Notes: generated by a model not told the origin, from the letters alone. A stretch of 64,000 bases of DNA from Agarophyton chilense (GCA_030374765.1 JARGXX010000043.1:1-64000); one strand, 5' to 3'. Counted from the stretch's first letter, positions 1-10,915 are shown. Made by a program: numbers and translations.

Positions 1-233
1 GACACTAGATCGAATTGAAACAGATCACCTTTTCAGTACTTGGACGCTGGTGTCGCTGGCGAACACCGAGCTACTTGCGTCTTTGCCATCAACGTTGGTC
101 GAGAAAGTCGCCCTCTGTGTTTGAAGCGTTTCTCTCACCGTTCGTTCTGTGTACTTTACATGCGTTTCAATCCTTGGGTCTTCCCTCGAAATAAGCAAGG
201 CATCTCACACAACAAACAACCCAATCGTTTAAT

Positions 234-1395
234 ATGGACAGTGAACTTGTTGCACACCAGTTTTTCGGGGTTTCTCTAGAGAAGGCGATTGCACTACACA
301 AATCGCAGCAACCAAAACAGAAGAAGCTTAGATGAGTTTCCCCGCGCTCTCTCCGACTACCGCCGCTTGGAAACCCTCAAGCAGGGAGTCTTCCGAGCTT
401 CCAATCTCTATTCGGCCGCCACGAAGAGTCAAGACTTCCATCCGGCCATCGATTTGTTTCTCAACGACTATCGCCGCTTGGAATATCTCAACCGGGAAGT
501 CTTCCGGGGTTTCGAATCTTCATTTGGCCGCCCAGGCGATTCCAGACTTCCATCCGGCCATCAATCTAGATCTCTTCGACTGCCGCCGCTTGGAATATCT
601 CAACCGGGAAGTCTTCCTGGTTTCGAATCTCTTTTCGGCCGCCCGGAAGATTTAAGACTTGGATTCGGTCATCAACCCACTTCTTGCGATGTCCGTCGGA
701 GTAGAAGTGGAACCGTTCGTCCCGTGTCTCTCGAATGGTTTCAGGAAGCAAGTTGCGCTTACCCCAACCAAGACTGCATTCCAGTCCCACGGAAATGAAC
801 AATACACGGAAATCCCACACCAAAACCGCCATGGGGGAACAGCGTGGCGAAGAGGCAACGTTCTGGAAGTACTTCAGGAACATAATAGCCCGGAAGAAGG
901 AGCCCCAGAGATGGCACAGAGATTTTCTTCAGGCAAAATTCACCAATATGCAGTTCATGTGCTTTGTTCTGCACCGCAAGCGTTGTATTACACGCAAGAA
1001 GTTCCCAACCAGTCTCCTGAGCACAACCTCCGTGAAGATTCGTTTTTGCCGGAGAGTAAAGCTCCTGCTGATTGCTCGGCTTTCCCAAATCATCGACAAG
1101 GACTCGAAAAACTTGGCATCACAGGCTCCCATACCAAACGTCCCAAGATTTTCCAGTGTGAGTAGTGTACGAAGTCGTTTGGTCGCAAGCATCATAAGGT
1201 GCGACACATCCAAGCCATTCATCGAAAAGTGAGTTACTTCAGCTTTCACTGCGGATCTCAATCACGTCGGTCTTTTCTAACATTTCTCTTTGCAATTGCT
1301 TTTGAAACCATCTTCTTTGACATATTCATATTGGATCGGGTAGCCAGGTTTTGCAAAGAGCACTGATCGAATTCCACATGAAAACTGCTCATTAA
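234..1395 (+). pseudogene. Z1 C2H2 zinc-finger ORF, broken
   Basis: Counterpart of the zinc-finger ORF at 12,998. The start ATG is at 234. An extra T in the run near 270 shifts the frame compared with Z3, and a nearby change creates a TAG. In the first finger the tryptophan codon between the two cysteines is TAG (1,163-1,165). The 3' part carries the same deletion as Z4: finger 2 and half of finger 3 are gone, and the remaining text joins a shortened finger-3 end whose stop is at 1,393-1,395. The 111-bp repeats that encode the 37-residue units are still visible. At least two independent lesions make this a pseudogene. Confidence 0.75.
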
Positions 1396-1487
1396 GCTTT
1401 CGAGCATTTGCAATTTAGGCTGTACAAGATCTACTTTACGGAGATGGAGGATAATTTGAGCCATGTATGCGCAGAGCACCCCAATCG

Positions 1488-2375
1488 TCACAGTTTATCA
1501 ACGGGTGTGAGGAAAGTATAGCTTGCGACTCTAGCCGTAATGTAGTAAGTTATCCACAAACTTCTATCAGTGTTCTGTCGCCTGAAGGTTATGCTCAGGA
1601 GAACTGCTTGGAAACTTCTTGCGTGGAATACAACGCTTGCGGGGCAGAACAAGGCACGGGAACTGCATATTGGTGAATGTTTTTCTGAAGAAACACCCCT
1701 TTGAAATCTCTGGCGCTCCTTCTTCCAGACTATTATGTTCCTGAAGTACTTCCAGAACGTTGCCTCTTCGCCACACTTTTTCCTCATGGTGGCTGTTGTG
1801 TGGCATTTCCGTGGGACTGGAATGCAGTCTTGGTTGGGGTAAGCGCAACTTGCTTCCTGAGACAAATTGAGAGACACCGGACGAAAGGTCCCATTCTCTA
1901 CTCCGTTGGACATCACAAGAACTGGATTTATGGCCAAATCCAAGTCTTGAATCTTCCGGGCGGCCAAATGAAGATTCCAAACTTGGGAGAGTTCTCGGTT
2001 GAGATGTTCTAAGCGGGTGTTCTCGGAGAGAGCTGGTTTGATACACCGGATGGAATTTCTTGAATCTTTCGGGCGGCCGGAGATGGATTCTAAGCGTGGA
2101 AGACTGCCCGTCTGAGGGTTTCCAAGCGGCGGTAGTTTAGTTGGAGAGCGGGGGGGAAACCCATCTGGGAGTCTTCTGTTTTCGTTGCTGCGATTTGGGT
2201 CGTGCAGCCCACATGCCGAAAGGCCTTGTGAGTAATTAGTATACCTATCTTGATACCGCTGGCAATCGTAAACTGAGAGAAATTCTCTAGTACGCGAAAT
2301 AACAAGACACGCATTATAAGCTGTCTTCTTTTCCACACTTTTCTCGCGTTCTATCAGGACGCAAGACCGGATCAT
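1488..2375 (-). pseudogene. Inverted partner ORF of Z1, frame-shifted
   Basis: A minus-strand reading of 295 codons that starts like the 267-codon ORF at 14,447-15,250. Part-way through the repeat region it switches to the alternative frame because of small indels, then returns. It is a paralogue of the N-terminal half of the zinc-finger ORF (shared NRSN-NRR and LPPLGNPQ motifs), laid down in the opposite direction. It ends before any zinc finger. No function can be assigned. Confidence 0.45.
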
Positions 2376-2600
2376 GTCCTCAAAAGACGGAGAAAGAAAC
2401 CTCGGTCACGAAATCACAGGAAAGGGTGATGTAGTCCACACCACACGATAACAAAGAAGAAGCGAGCTGTCCTAAACATAGTAGCGTTGCTATATTTTTG
2501 TTACGTTGTGAATGGCAATTATTTCTTGGAAAGACATTTGCTCCGAGTGGCGGACGCATGTTGAGTGGTCCGAAACTCCGCCACCATGGCGAAAGTCCAC

Positions 2601-2838
2601 CGTGTGCGCCAACCAATCTGCGGATTATTTGATATACTTGCTTGCACCAGAGGCTGTCGATGGTCAAATTTAGCAAATCTGGAGATAAGATGCGCCTGCA
2701 ACTGCACGCGGTCGCAACTGTACAAATGCGCCCTGAAATGGTTTCAGCGCAGCTTGGCCACAGAACAGATAAAACTCCGACCAACTTCCACACTAGCTTC
2801 GACCGTTGAAAAGGATCAGGCGGCGAGCGCGGAGCCCG
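2601..2838. other. About 238-bp segment present only in Z1
   Basis: Relative to Z3 (around 15,475) and Z4, Z1 has about 238 extra bases between the conserved flanks AGTCCAC and GCAACAG. It has no TG...CA ends and no clear target duplication. It may be ancestral sequence lost from the other copies or an insertion of another kind. No gene is recognised in it. Confidence 0.5.
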
Positions 2839-3770
2839 CGCCCGCAACAGCATTGTTTACCTTACCCACCGCACTTGGAAAGTGAACGATTGAAGCGGCA
2901 ACCCTTGCGTCCGCCGGCTGTTGTTGTTGGAATGTTTTCTCTCTCAGGACACGGTCTGACGCGCCAAGAGGGCACCAGAACTCCTTCAACTAAAAGGGCT
3001 ATGTACCTCGTGCCCAGCTTTCAGTGGCGCAATCTTCATCTAGCACCTTGGACGTCCCGGTCGAGCTTTGACGACAATGGTCTCGAGAACGGCGACAAAC
3101 GTAGTAGTTGTGGTCCAAATTCGTTTCGGAGCCGCCATTCAAGTTCGACTCGACAAATCCTGTGTTAATTCCCATCGCTATTTGTCTGTAGGATCAGCCG
3201 CCCCATTCCTATTCAAGCGCTCCCGATGCAAGATTGTAGCCTAGCATCGCCTTACCTGCCAACCACTACAATGTATTTGAATTTCATCTAACCGTTTAGA
3301 ACCAGAACCCAGCCGACTATTGCTCATCCCGACGCACTAAGGTTACTGAAACTACGCTCTTGTCTCCACTACACTACAGAGCGCCAAGCTCTGGTACGTT
3401 CTGAAGAATTGAGAAGAGTACCTGTACAATTTGAGACAAGAAAGTCATGCCCAGGTCTCTCTATGCCACGGGCACCAGCGACACACTGTACCGCATCCAC
3501 GCACACCGGCCTTGTATAATTGTGTGGTACATGACGATCAACCCAAGTACTACCAGACTGCAGTGAAACAAACAGAAGACTTGGAATAACTTACACCCAG
3601 TCAATGGTGAACGGGCATTGGCGCGCATTTCTGATTTTCGGCATGAACCTAAGCGCGTAGGGACACAGCATAAAATCAAAAGCAGTGGGCACTGGGTTGG
3701 GAAACCAAAGAGGACGGCGTTGAGCGTGCAGGAGGGAAGCGGCAAAACCAAAACCTGTGCTGGACAAGTG

Positions 3771-4759
3771 TTAATACATGCTACTGACCTGTCGCGATAC
3801 CATCACGAGATTTCACAGAAAACCCTCGAACTGTTTTACAACAGCACTGTTGTGGGCTCTATGAATATCAACCGTACTGCTGGAAGAGTACGCTGAATTT
3901 CTCAGAAGAATTTGTGTTTTCCTGAACAACGATGAAGGACATGGACGCCCGATGTGGAATGTCAGTTAAGCCTAAGCCAAAAGGGCACGCCACAACGATC
4001 GAAAAGACCCCGGCCTCGATCGAGCAAACCAAAGTCGATGGCAGAATAGACAGGAGCGGAGAAAGATGATCAAGCCCCGGCCTGTGCTGAACAACTATTT
4101 ATGAGCGTTCCAAATCTACAGCGGTTGCCCTACGAGATGTGAGACAGTCAGTACACTAAACTGTTTTAAATGTGCACCGTTTCGGCCAACTTTGAGCACG
4201 CATATACGGCCCATTGATCGCATTCTCACCCACCGGGACATTTTAAGTTTCCAACAAATGATGTCACACTGGCCAATCCGTTTCCTCTTTAGAACACTTG
4301 CTGGAGTGTCACCTGCAAAACTGCTTGATATCCACATTTGCGCCAGCTCATGAATACAGTTTGCTTTCGCTACGCTCGGGAGGAAGTATACCAGTACGGA
4401 AGGTACGCAATCCCCGTAGACAAACGCAAGTGCTGCACGTAAACAGTTGCCCATCTGCCAGTTTCAGATACGCTGCCGAATCAGCATCTGTTCAGATGCA
4501 GTCGAGGGACAAAGAGGTTGGAGACGGAAAGGTTACGGTGCACGTTTCTGTGCTTGGGGCACAGTCGCCAACAACATGTACATTTTACCAAAGCTGATAT
4601 CATCCATCACGTTAAGCACTATCTGTCTATGGATGTCCATTATTGCTTCCAAAGCGCACAGCTTTCCATCAAGCCTAAATTCCGTTCCCCCGCTAAGTAA
4701 TCGCTCCCAATTCTGTAAACTGCACCCACAACGCAAATTCTGTACCATCTTCGAATCGC
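3771..4759. other. Region without recognised gene
   Basis: Short overlapping ORFs on both strands, the longest about 110-140 codons. None shows a recognisable domain or is repeated elsewhere in the window. It separates Z1 from the truncated Z fragment that follows. Confidence 0.5.
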
Positions 4760-5539
4760 GTTTCACATCTGATCACTCGTGTGTTCATAGCTGCAAAAGA
4801 TACTTTTCGAGCAACGTTATAGTAGTATGTATCGTTTTTGAATGGCAACGATACACGTGAGAGCTTTCCAACATGTACCTCTACCCCACTACAGGAGACA
4901 AGCCAGTGACCACCACAATCACTTACTGTCCAACTGTGTTGATATCTCGAATCACTTTGTTTCCTTCGACGACACCAACTGCGGCAACTGCACCCAGAGC
5001 AACGCCGAGCGCATTTCGTTCTGCTTGTTCGTGTCATCTGCACCAGCTTCTGATTTGCATACGCATGTGCGTCTCTTGGAACCCAACGAATGCTGTCGTA
5101 TGACAGACACCAGCGTCTTGCCATGCGGTCGACATCCATGCTGACATGCGCTTTCCCTCCGTTTTGGAACGAATATCAACGGCTGTTCAGTCCGTGATTT
5201 TGTTGGAGAGCACAGCTCCTGAAGTTCTTTCTGTTCTGGTTTATTGACACAAAACTGGTCCAAGATGATTCACACCGCGTTCAAATTTTGGTTTTCACAG
5301 AGGATGGAAACCAGTGTGCTCTTTGGCTGCGATGAGAGATGATGCTCCGTGACGAAAAACTTCGAGTACTTTCGGATACTAGATCGAAGTGAAACGGATC
5401 ACACTTTTCAGTACTTGGTCGCTGGTGTCGCCGGCGAACACCGAGCTACCTTGCGGCTTTGCCATCAACGTTGGTCGAGAAATATCGTCCTCTGTGTGTT
5501 GAAGCGTTTCTCTCACCGTGCGTTCTGTGTACTTTACAT
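4760..5539 (+). repeat. Z-family fragment: left end only
   Basis: Close match, same orientation, to 12,147-12,926 and 46,620-47,399. All three start at the same point (GTTTCACATCTGATC), while the sequence to the left differs here from that at 12,147, so this is a real repeat terminus. On the right, similarity stops after GTACTTTACAT at 5,539, where the HEAT-like coding sequence begins. Only about 0.8 kb of a roughly 4.3-kb repeat is present. Confidence 0.8.
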
Positions 5540-6028
5540 CATCAACTCGACCATCAGAATCACGCCGTTCGTCATGCCGCTTGGACAGAAATTGCGCGCT
5601 TGCTCCATGATGCCACTCCGCATCCGCGCCTGGCGCACGCCATCCTTTCCCCGCTTCTTGCCGTGCTCCATCACCCTCACGAATATCACTTTGAAGTAGT
5701 CGCCGCCCTACTTCCCGACTTGCTCTCGTCCCTGTGCGCATCCGATCAGCCCAATTTCACCGCTCATCACACCACGCTCATGTGCGCCGTCATGGACGCC
5801 GTCTCTTTGCTCAACAAACCCAACCACGCACTGGAAAACCTTCTCACGGTCTTGCGCGACGAGCAGTACGCCCGCATAATGCCCCGGCACGCTGCCAACC
5901 GCGCGCACTCGTTTCTTAGCACTGCTCTCTCTCTTGCCTGCGATCCCCTGATTTGGACACCCAACCCAACCTTCGTTCGGCAGTGTGGAAAAGCGCGCAG
6001 TATGCTTTGCGGTGCAGACGGAATTTGA
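5459..6028 (+). CDS. HEAT-like helical ORF fragment fused to repeat DNA
   Basis: An open frame of 189 codons. The first about 27 codons lie in the Z fragment, so the listed ATG is probably not a native start. From about residue 28 the protein alternates Leu/Ala-rich amphipathic helices (for example VRHAAWTEIARLL, ILSPLLAVLHH, FEVVAALLPDLLSSL) in a way typical of HEAT/ARM repeats. The last about 40 codons read out of frame across a piece of RBR pocket-B sequence. A near-identical copy lies in the opposite direction at 7,085-7,410. The parent protein is not recognised. Confidence 0.45.
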   Translation: MPSTLVEKYRPLCVEAFLSPCVLCTLHHQLDHQNHAVRHAAWTEIARLLHDATPHPRLAHAILSPLLAVLHHPHEYHFEVVAALLPDLLSSLCASDQPNFTAHHTTLMCAVMDAVSLLNKPNHALENLLTVLRDEQYARIMPRHAANRAHSFLSTALSLACDPLIWTPNPTFVRQCGKARSMLCGADGI

Positions 6029-6031
6029 CAG
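5634..6031 (+). repeat. Left arm of 0.4-kb inverted repeat
   Basis: Matches the reverse complement of 7,005-7,407 at high identity. The arm contains the HEAT-like sequence and the start of the RBR pocket-B segment. Its right end coincides with the left border of the 34.4-kb duplicated unit. Confidence 0.85.
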
Positions 6032-6192
6032 AACTGCCTTCGGTTGCAATCGGATATGTACATCCCTACGGAGCGCTACAACTGTCTGCTGCACCAAACT
6101 CACCTTCAGACCTCCATGTCGTCCCCATCGGTACCTTGCGACACATTACCATCTTCCGCATCTCCTGAATCGGTCTCTGTACTTCTCACAAC

Positions 6193-7116
6193 TCAACCTG
6201 ATCTTCCGATGACTTCTTGCACCTCCCGCCGCACTGCGGTACATCTTGCGTCGACAACCGGCCCGTCGAAACTCAGTGGTCGATACCGTCTTCTCTCCCG
6301 GCTTCTGTGACTCACTGCAACATTTCCGATAGGACTTTCTCCAAAGGCGAATGGTGACCGAGTACCCGGTGTCATTGAACCCAGATCGTTGCCTTGACTT
6401 CTCCGCACGCTGTGCTGTCGACTCAGAGCCATATTCCTCGTGGACGGTGACATGGGAGAAACAAAAATCGATCCGATTTGTTTTGGGGATCTTTGTGTCT
6501 TCATGATGCGCATAGCACTCTGCAATAATTTACGATCAATATCCCCAAACATTTTCTTTTGTTCCCTTCCCTGACGGCGGCTTGCCCGTCTGGAAAGGTC
6601 ATTCAAACCTTCTGAAGCTTGGTCGTCTGCCTTACTTGCTCGCAATGCTTCCGCTAATCTCTTTGCATCTCGGCCTTCAATATCTTCGCCCGTCAGTACG
6701 ATGAAGTTGCTCATGTAAGGCACAAACACTTCGTTATAGAAGCGAATGATATCGCCTGTCTCTTCAGTCGTCGATTCCGGTCGTGGCCCACTATCATCGG
6801 CAGCATCTTCCGCCAACAAATGCCCGAAATCTCCGAGAAAAATGTTATGGGACACTGGTGGAGAATTGCTCCGAAATGTAGGATCACTTGTGTGCTCCAA
6901 TTGATTGTAGTGCCACACGATATGGCGGAACTGCAGTTGGATATGTTGGATCTTGGCCACGCCATCTATCACAAACAGGATGATCAAGTCAATATGTCTG
7001 TTGACTGTCAAATTCCATCTGCACCACAGAGCATACTGCACGCTTTTCCACACTGCCGAACGAAGGTTGGTTTGGGTGTCCAAATCAGGGGATCGCAGGC
7101 AAGAGAGAGAGAGCAT
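6193..7116 (-). pseudogene. RBR: Retinoblastoma-related protein: second half of pocket B and C-terminal region
   Basis: RB-family pocket proteins bind E2F/DP and LxCxE partners and restrain cell-cycle genes. In this 307-codon frame, residues about 15-60 match the RB pocket-B helices: an AVWKSVQYAL helix corresponds to the human IIWTLFQHTL helix, RHIDLIILFV to RHLDQIMMC, and GVAKIQHIQLQFRHIV to the GICKVKNIDLKFKIIV segment. Further on, GDIIRFYNEVFVP matches the pocket-B end, and IGSIFVSPMSPS matches the 'yISP' motif of the C-terminal region. Many Ser-Pro sites follow. The first half of pocket B lies 2.7 kb upstream, beyond a retroelement, so the gene is interrupted. The 5' exon border is uncertain. 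Confidence 0.75.
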
Positions 7117-7407
7117 TGCTAAGCAACGAGTGCGCGCGGTTGGCAGCGTGCCGGGGCATTATGCGGGCGTACTGCTCGTCGCGCAAGACCGTGAGAAGGG
7201 TTTCGAGTGCATGGTTGGGTTTGTTGAGCAAAGAGACGGCGTCCATGACGGCGCACATGAGCGTGGTGTGATGAGCGGTGAAATTGGGCTGATCGGATGC
7301 GCACAGGGACGAGAGCAAGTCGGGAAGTAGGGCGGCGACTACTTCAAAGTGATTTTCGTGAAGGTGATGGAGCACGGCAAGAAGCGCGGAAAGGATGGCG
7401 TGCGTAT
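7005..7407 (-). repeat. Right arm of 0.4-kb inverted repeat
   Basis: Reverse complement of 5,634-6,031, with a spacer of about 1 kb holding the RBR C-terminal coding sequence. The same arm occurs in unit 2 at 41,478-41,880. The left-arm counterpart is missing there because unit 2 starts exactly after it. Confidence 0.85.
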
Positions 7408-7456
7408 GAATGTCGACAGCTAGTGACAGGATGCCATGTAATGCGCACGCGAGCAC
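7085..7456 (-). CDS. HEAT-like helical fragment next to RBR pocket B
   Basis: A 123-codon frame. From residue about 20 it is nearly identical to the ORF at 5,459-6,028, with amphipathic Leu-rich helices of HEAT/ARM type. It reads in the same direction as the RBR segment and overlaps its 5' end by about 30 bases in another frame. It could be a captured fragment of an unrelated gene or a poorly conserved insertion in the RBR coding region. No family is recognised. Confidence 0.4.
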   Translation of the reverse strand: MLACALHGILSLAVDIHTHAILSALLAVLHHLHENHFEVVAALLPDLLSSLCASDQPNFTAHHTTLMCAVMDAVSLLNKPNHALETLLTVLRDEQYARIMPRHAANRAHSLLSNALSLLPAIP

Positions 7457-7638
7457 TTACGTGCCCTGACGCCCGTTCCAACTTGCATTCGTAGTTAGTG
7501 CCTTTACATGAGCAATTACTATTGTCTACATAAACACAGCAAGATGAATCTGCAGGTCATCTGACTACACGGACGCCGGGGCACCCAAGTTGTCTAAGAA
7601 ACATAGCTACAGTTGTTACCCCGCTCAATACTTAGTTA

Positions 7639-8775
7639 TGGGCCCAGCACCAGCCTCATCCTCCGGCACGCGCAGCCGTCCACGTTTTTCTTAGGACCTG
7701 AAAAACGTCCTGTGGACTGACGGCAAAGGCAACCAGGAAGATTACGCAAAGTCAGTGGCACTATAAGACTTCATTTCACGAGAAATTGCCCGACTCAAAA
7801 TCGAACAAGATGGCGTTACCGATTCGCACCATAATTCTGAAGAGCCAGCTGTATGGAAGGTCTCGAGATCTGCGTTCTACGATCAGTGACGAAGATGTTG
7901 CTTCAGATGAAGAAGCCGACAAGATCGTCAAAACCATCTATAATTGAGATTCGCTGTCTGTTGTCAGTGAGGTTTATGGGAACTTTATCACGCTTCTGAA
8001 TATGAAGGGCTCCGGCAATTAAACGTTCCCCAATTTCGAACTTAGATTAGATGCTTCGGCGTCTAAGTTTCACGCTCAATCTGAATCCGCCAAGTTGCCA
8101 GAGTCGCTGACAGCCTTCATGCTTTTGAAAAACTCAGCTGTCGACAATGGGCAGCGTGTCTCGGTGCTTGCGGCGACATCAACGAACAGCACTTTGACTG
8201 CTACTGCGACGACGACGGATTACCTCAACACTATGTCGTATGAGAAAATGGCGTCTGTCTTTCGCCAGTGTGATGAAGTCCCTCATGCACACTCTATCGG
8301 CTCCCCACAGCCGCTTTCAATCGCTGCCAATGCAGCACAGCTCCTGCCGCGCAACTAGAACCGCCCCGACCGTCGCAACAAGGGTAGACTCCTTTCCATG
8401 CGCTATCCTTGTGACATTTTCAAGAAGTTTGGTCAACGGAAAAAGAACCACAACCCGGATGGTTCCTTACCCTCCCATGTGCGCTGCCTCGACTCCCCAG
8501 CTCCATCGCTGAACACGTCGCCGCCGAACAAGTATGGACAGCAGAATGATGCCCCGAAGAAGGTTGTTTCTTTTAACTGTGCCACCATGACCAGTTCAAC
8601 GGCAGCTGTCTCCGCAAATCCCGCGCCTGCCCGTCTCGGTCCTCTCCTAGATGACGGCGCACCGTACAGTGCCAGCGGACAAGTCGAGCTGCATCTCCTG
8701 TCTATCGAACTCGGATTGGCTCCCGACACTCCACATGAAACGATTCCTGCATCGCTCAACGGCCACACCAGGTAG
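7639..8775 (+). pseudogene. Copia family II gag and protease, degenerate
   Basis: Begins with ATGGGCCCAGCA, the same start as the gag at 38,963. Stop codons follow early (for example near 7,694). 8,095-8,358 matches the MPESLTAFMLLKNSA region of gag. 8,398 onward holds a ruined zinc knuckle, with only the first Cys and last His kept. At about 8,650 LLDDGAPYSASG corresponds to the retropepsin active site. A stop follows NGHTR at 8,773. Confidence 0.7.
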
Positions 8776-8880
8776 CAATATGACGTGGGTGCTCATGCAA
8801 GCCTCCAGCGCAGCATTCTTGGCTAGATAGTCCTGCGCGCCAAGTCTGACCTCGGAAATGACATCAACATCACCCACTTA

Positions 8881-9690
8881 GTGCTCGAAGGATCATCGCA
8901 GTGGGTGATCGGGAGAAATGTCACCCCCAAGGCGAACATTGTTCATTTTGGTATGAACGCTCTGTGCTTCGATGCCAACGGCGCGAACGATCCTTTGAAA
9001 ATCGTTGATGACGGCTTCCTATCCTATATCTCTGTAGAACGCTTCGCATCATCCAAAGGATACCTTGTATTTACTCTCTACTGTCTGTCCGCCGTTGCGC
9101 TCGAAAAGTCGCCGTGGGGCGATGTGGAGGCTATCATTGACAATGTGCACGCGCATGTTTGCGGCCACACCTGCTTTTCGGACTTCAAACTCTTGCTACA
9201 GCGCAACAAGCTGTGAAACCGCACTGTCGCCCAGTACGTGGCAGACATGGTGAACGATTGCACAGTTTCACCTCCAACGATGAAGGTGTCGATCAGCTCG
9301 TTGAACTCGGCATTCAACGACCTCGTATGCATTGATCACTTGTTTCTGGATCAATTTTGCGTGCTACATTTAATGGACAATGTGTCCCGGCACTCCATTG
9401 CCCACGTGATCAAGTCCACGTCTATGCAGGAGGCAGTTACCGGGTTCGGGGCAAGTTGGGTGGCTCACTTCTGGCACCCACAAGCCACCAGAGGGGACAA
9501 AGCGTTTCTCCTTGGAGCATTTCGAGATCATTGCAAGCAGCTTCACATCCCGCTCCATGCCGTGCCGCCCCGTCGCCATGCTAAAAACGCAACTAATTGA
9601 AAGAATAACATCATTCGCAATGTTTTCTTGAGGCTCAAGTCGGCAGCCAGCGCAGACATCAACGCTGATCGCTCTGCAGAGAGGGTAAGT
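8881..9690 (+). pseudogene. Copia family II protease end, GAG-pre-integrase and integrase core
   Basis: 8,881-8,930 encodes the end of the protease domain (WVIGRNVT). At about 9,155 HVCGHTCFSDFKLLL is the zinc-binding GAG-pre-integrase motif. The reading is broken by TGA at 9,214. The integrase core resumes at 9,238: VLHLMDNVSRHS carries the first Asp and TRGDKAFLLGAF the second. Another TGA (9,598) falls close to the expected catalytic Glu. The last recognisable text (NIIRNVFLRLKS) ends near 9,640. Confidence 0.7.
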
Positions 9691-9769
9691 CGGCGACGGC
9701 ACTTGGCGGCGGTCTCCGACAACGCAAGCAGAGAGCGGCGCTTCTTCTCGTCGGGGCAACGGAGTGGGG

Positions 9770-10873
9770 CCAAGTCTTCCTAACAACTTTCCTATTCTAG
9801 TGCTTGCCAGGGTACACATCTTTTCAAAAAAGAACTCAAGAACTCTTGCTCTGGCTTCAACATCTCCGTACAGTCGTTCCGGACGCCCCATTTCTTTCAA
9901 CCTTAGTGTGATCATCGCCTTTGTTTCTATACGTTGTCCTTCTTCGATCTTCTGCTTTTGCGGCGTAATCGGGGATTTTTCTACACTTTCTGGCTGTTCA
10001 TTATGTTCTGGTGACTGATCGGACATCTGTGTGTTCACCAACACTCGCTCCGTCAAATTTCTCTTTTGGTTAGAACGGGTTCTTCTCATCTTGCGTACAA
10101 AGGAAATCTCGACTATATGCTTGAAGAACTCGTACCAGAGGCGAGTCATGTCTCCATGCCATCCATTCTAGAATACGAGCGTCACAGCTATTCGAATGAT
10201 TAACCAAGCGATGTGGCATCTGTGGTACAAGGGTATAGAATGTTTACAGCGCCTCGTAAGCTCAAAGGGTGATACATTGAACGCACGATAGGCAACTGTG
10301 AAAACGTGAAGATCCCTTCTACCCTAGGCATAGACAGCGGTATCCCACGCGAAAGTGAGAAAGCTTTTGTGTAGGATGTAGTTGTGAAGTACATTGCTAT
10401 TAAACTTTTCAGGCTGTTTGCGTAGCCGACGAAGTTCCTTCTCGAGAATACCTTCGATGGTTGAGAAACAGATAGCCAGAGCTTCACGTTTGTACCGGAA
10501 ATTATTCAGATCCGTAATCACGTCACAAGGCATCAGAGTACCGTCTGCCAACATCAATGATAGCGTATAATGGGCGACCACCCCCAGTGACCCTTCTCAG
10601 ATCGTGCGATATAGCCACACTTTCTGGCGGGCATGTGAGACACGTTTCGCTTCGAGTTTCTGGTCGTTTCTGCTTCAGCTCACTGATCCATGTTGCAGAT
10701 CGATTGTTGTCAGTGCCGGGAGTGAGAGCAATGTTTGATGATGGAGGTATAGGAGGCACGATAGTCGTACAGTGCGGCGTAACGACAGCTACTGTGGCCA
10801 GTGCCTCCAATGCATCAGGGTGAGTGGACAGATAGCGTGAGAAGCGAACCGGGAATGACAGTGACGAATGCAT
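9770..10873 (-). pseudogene. RBR: Retinoblastoma-related protein: pocket A, spacer and first half of pocket B
   Basis: Read 5' to 3' on the minus strand. NRSATWISELKQKRPE resembles the start of pocket A. At 10,324-10,581 KREALAICFSTIEGILEKEL and LHNYILHKSFLTFAW match the central pocket-A helices. After an in-frame TAG just past AWDTAVYA, the same frame continues with RAFNVSPFELTRRC. A shifted frame then gives NSCDARILEWMAWRHDS, the conserved end of pocket A. At about 9,770-9,850 LEFFFEKMCTLASTRIGKLL matches the first pocket-B helix. A Ser/Pro/Lys-rich linker lies between. Frame breaks may be lesions or unseen introns, but the in-frame TAG favours a pseudogene. Confidence 0.7.
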
Positions 10874-10915
10874 GGCAGATTGAGTGCGCGTGCGACACGG
10901 CGTAGGCGGGCGGGC

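Larger units (their letters stand above)
1..3770 (+). repeat. Z-family dispersed repeat, copy Z1 (left end cut by window)
   Basis: This stretch aligns in the same orientation with 12,762-16,572 (Z3) and 47,235-50,921 (Z4). It is clearly more diverged from them than they are from each other. It holds a broken zinc-finger ORF on the plus strand and an inverted partner ORF on the minus strand. It lacks the solo LTR that Z3 and Z4 carry, so it preserves the empty target site at 3,490-3,494. The alignment stops at about 3,770, which matches about 16,572 in Z3. Confidence 0.85.
7500..9690 (+). mobile_element. Truncated Ty1/copia-like element (family II), gag to integrase
   Basis: Ordered remains of gag, protease, GAG-pre-integrase and integrase, homologous to the minus-strand element at 34,300-39,290. 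RT and RNase H are absent: homology stops shortly after the integrase core at about 9,690. It lies between the two halves of the RBR pocket-B coding sequence and runs against the RBR direction. Stops in every domain show it is dead. Confidence 0.75.

Noticed and set aside
8433..8768. 111-codon minus ORF, Gly/Ser-rich
   Set aside because: Antisense of gag-protease. The plus strand carries the retropepsin-like motif.
9685..9700. GTAAGT at 9,686 as a splice donor used by the retroelement
   Set aside because: No matching acceptor or downstream coding sequence on the plus strand could be found, so it is probably a chance motif at the truncation edge.
10205..10240. A 34-nt intron (GTAAAC...CCACAG) to repair the RBR frame
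   Set aside because: Splicing it leaves the wrong phase for the downstream pocket-A motif, so it does not restore the frame.
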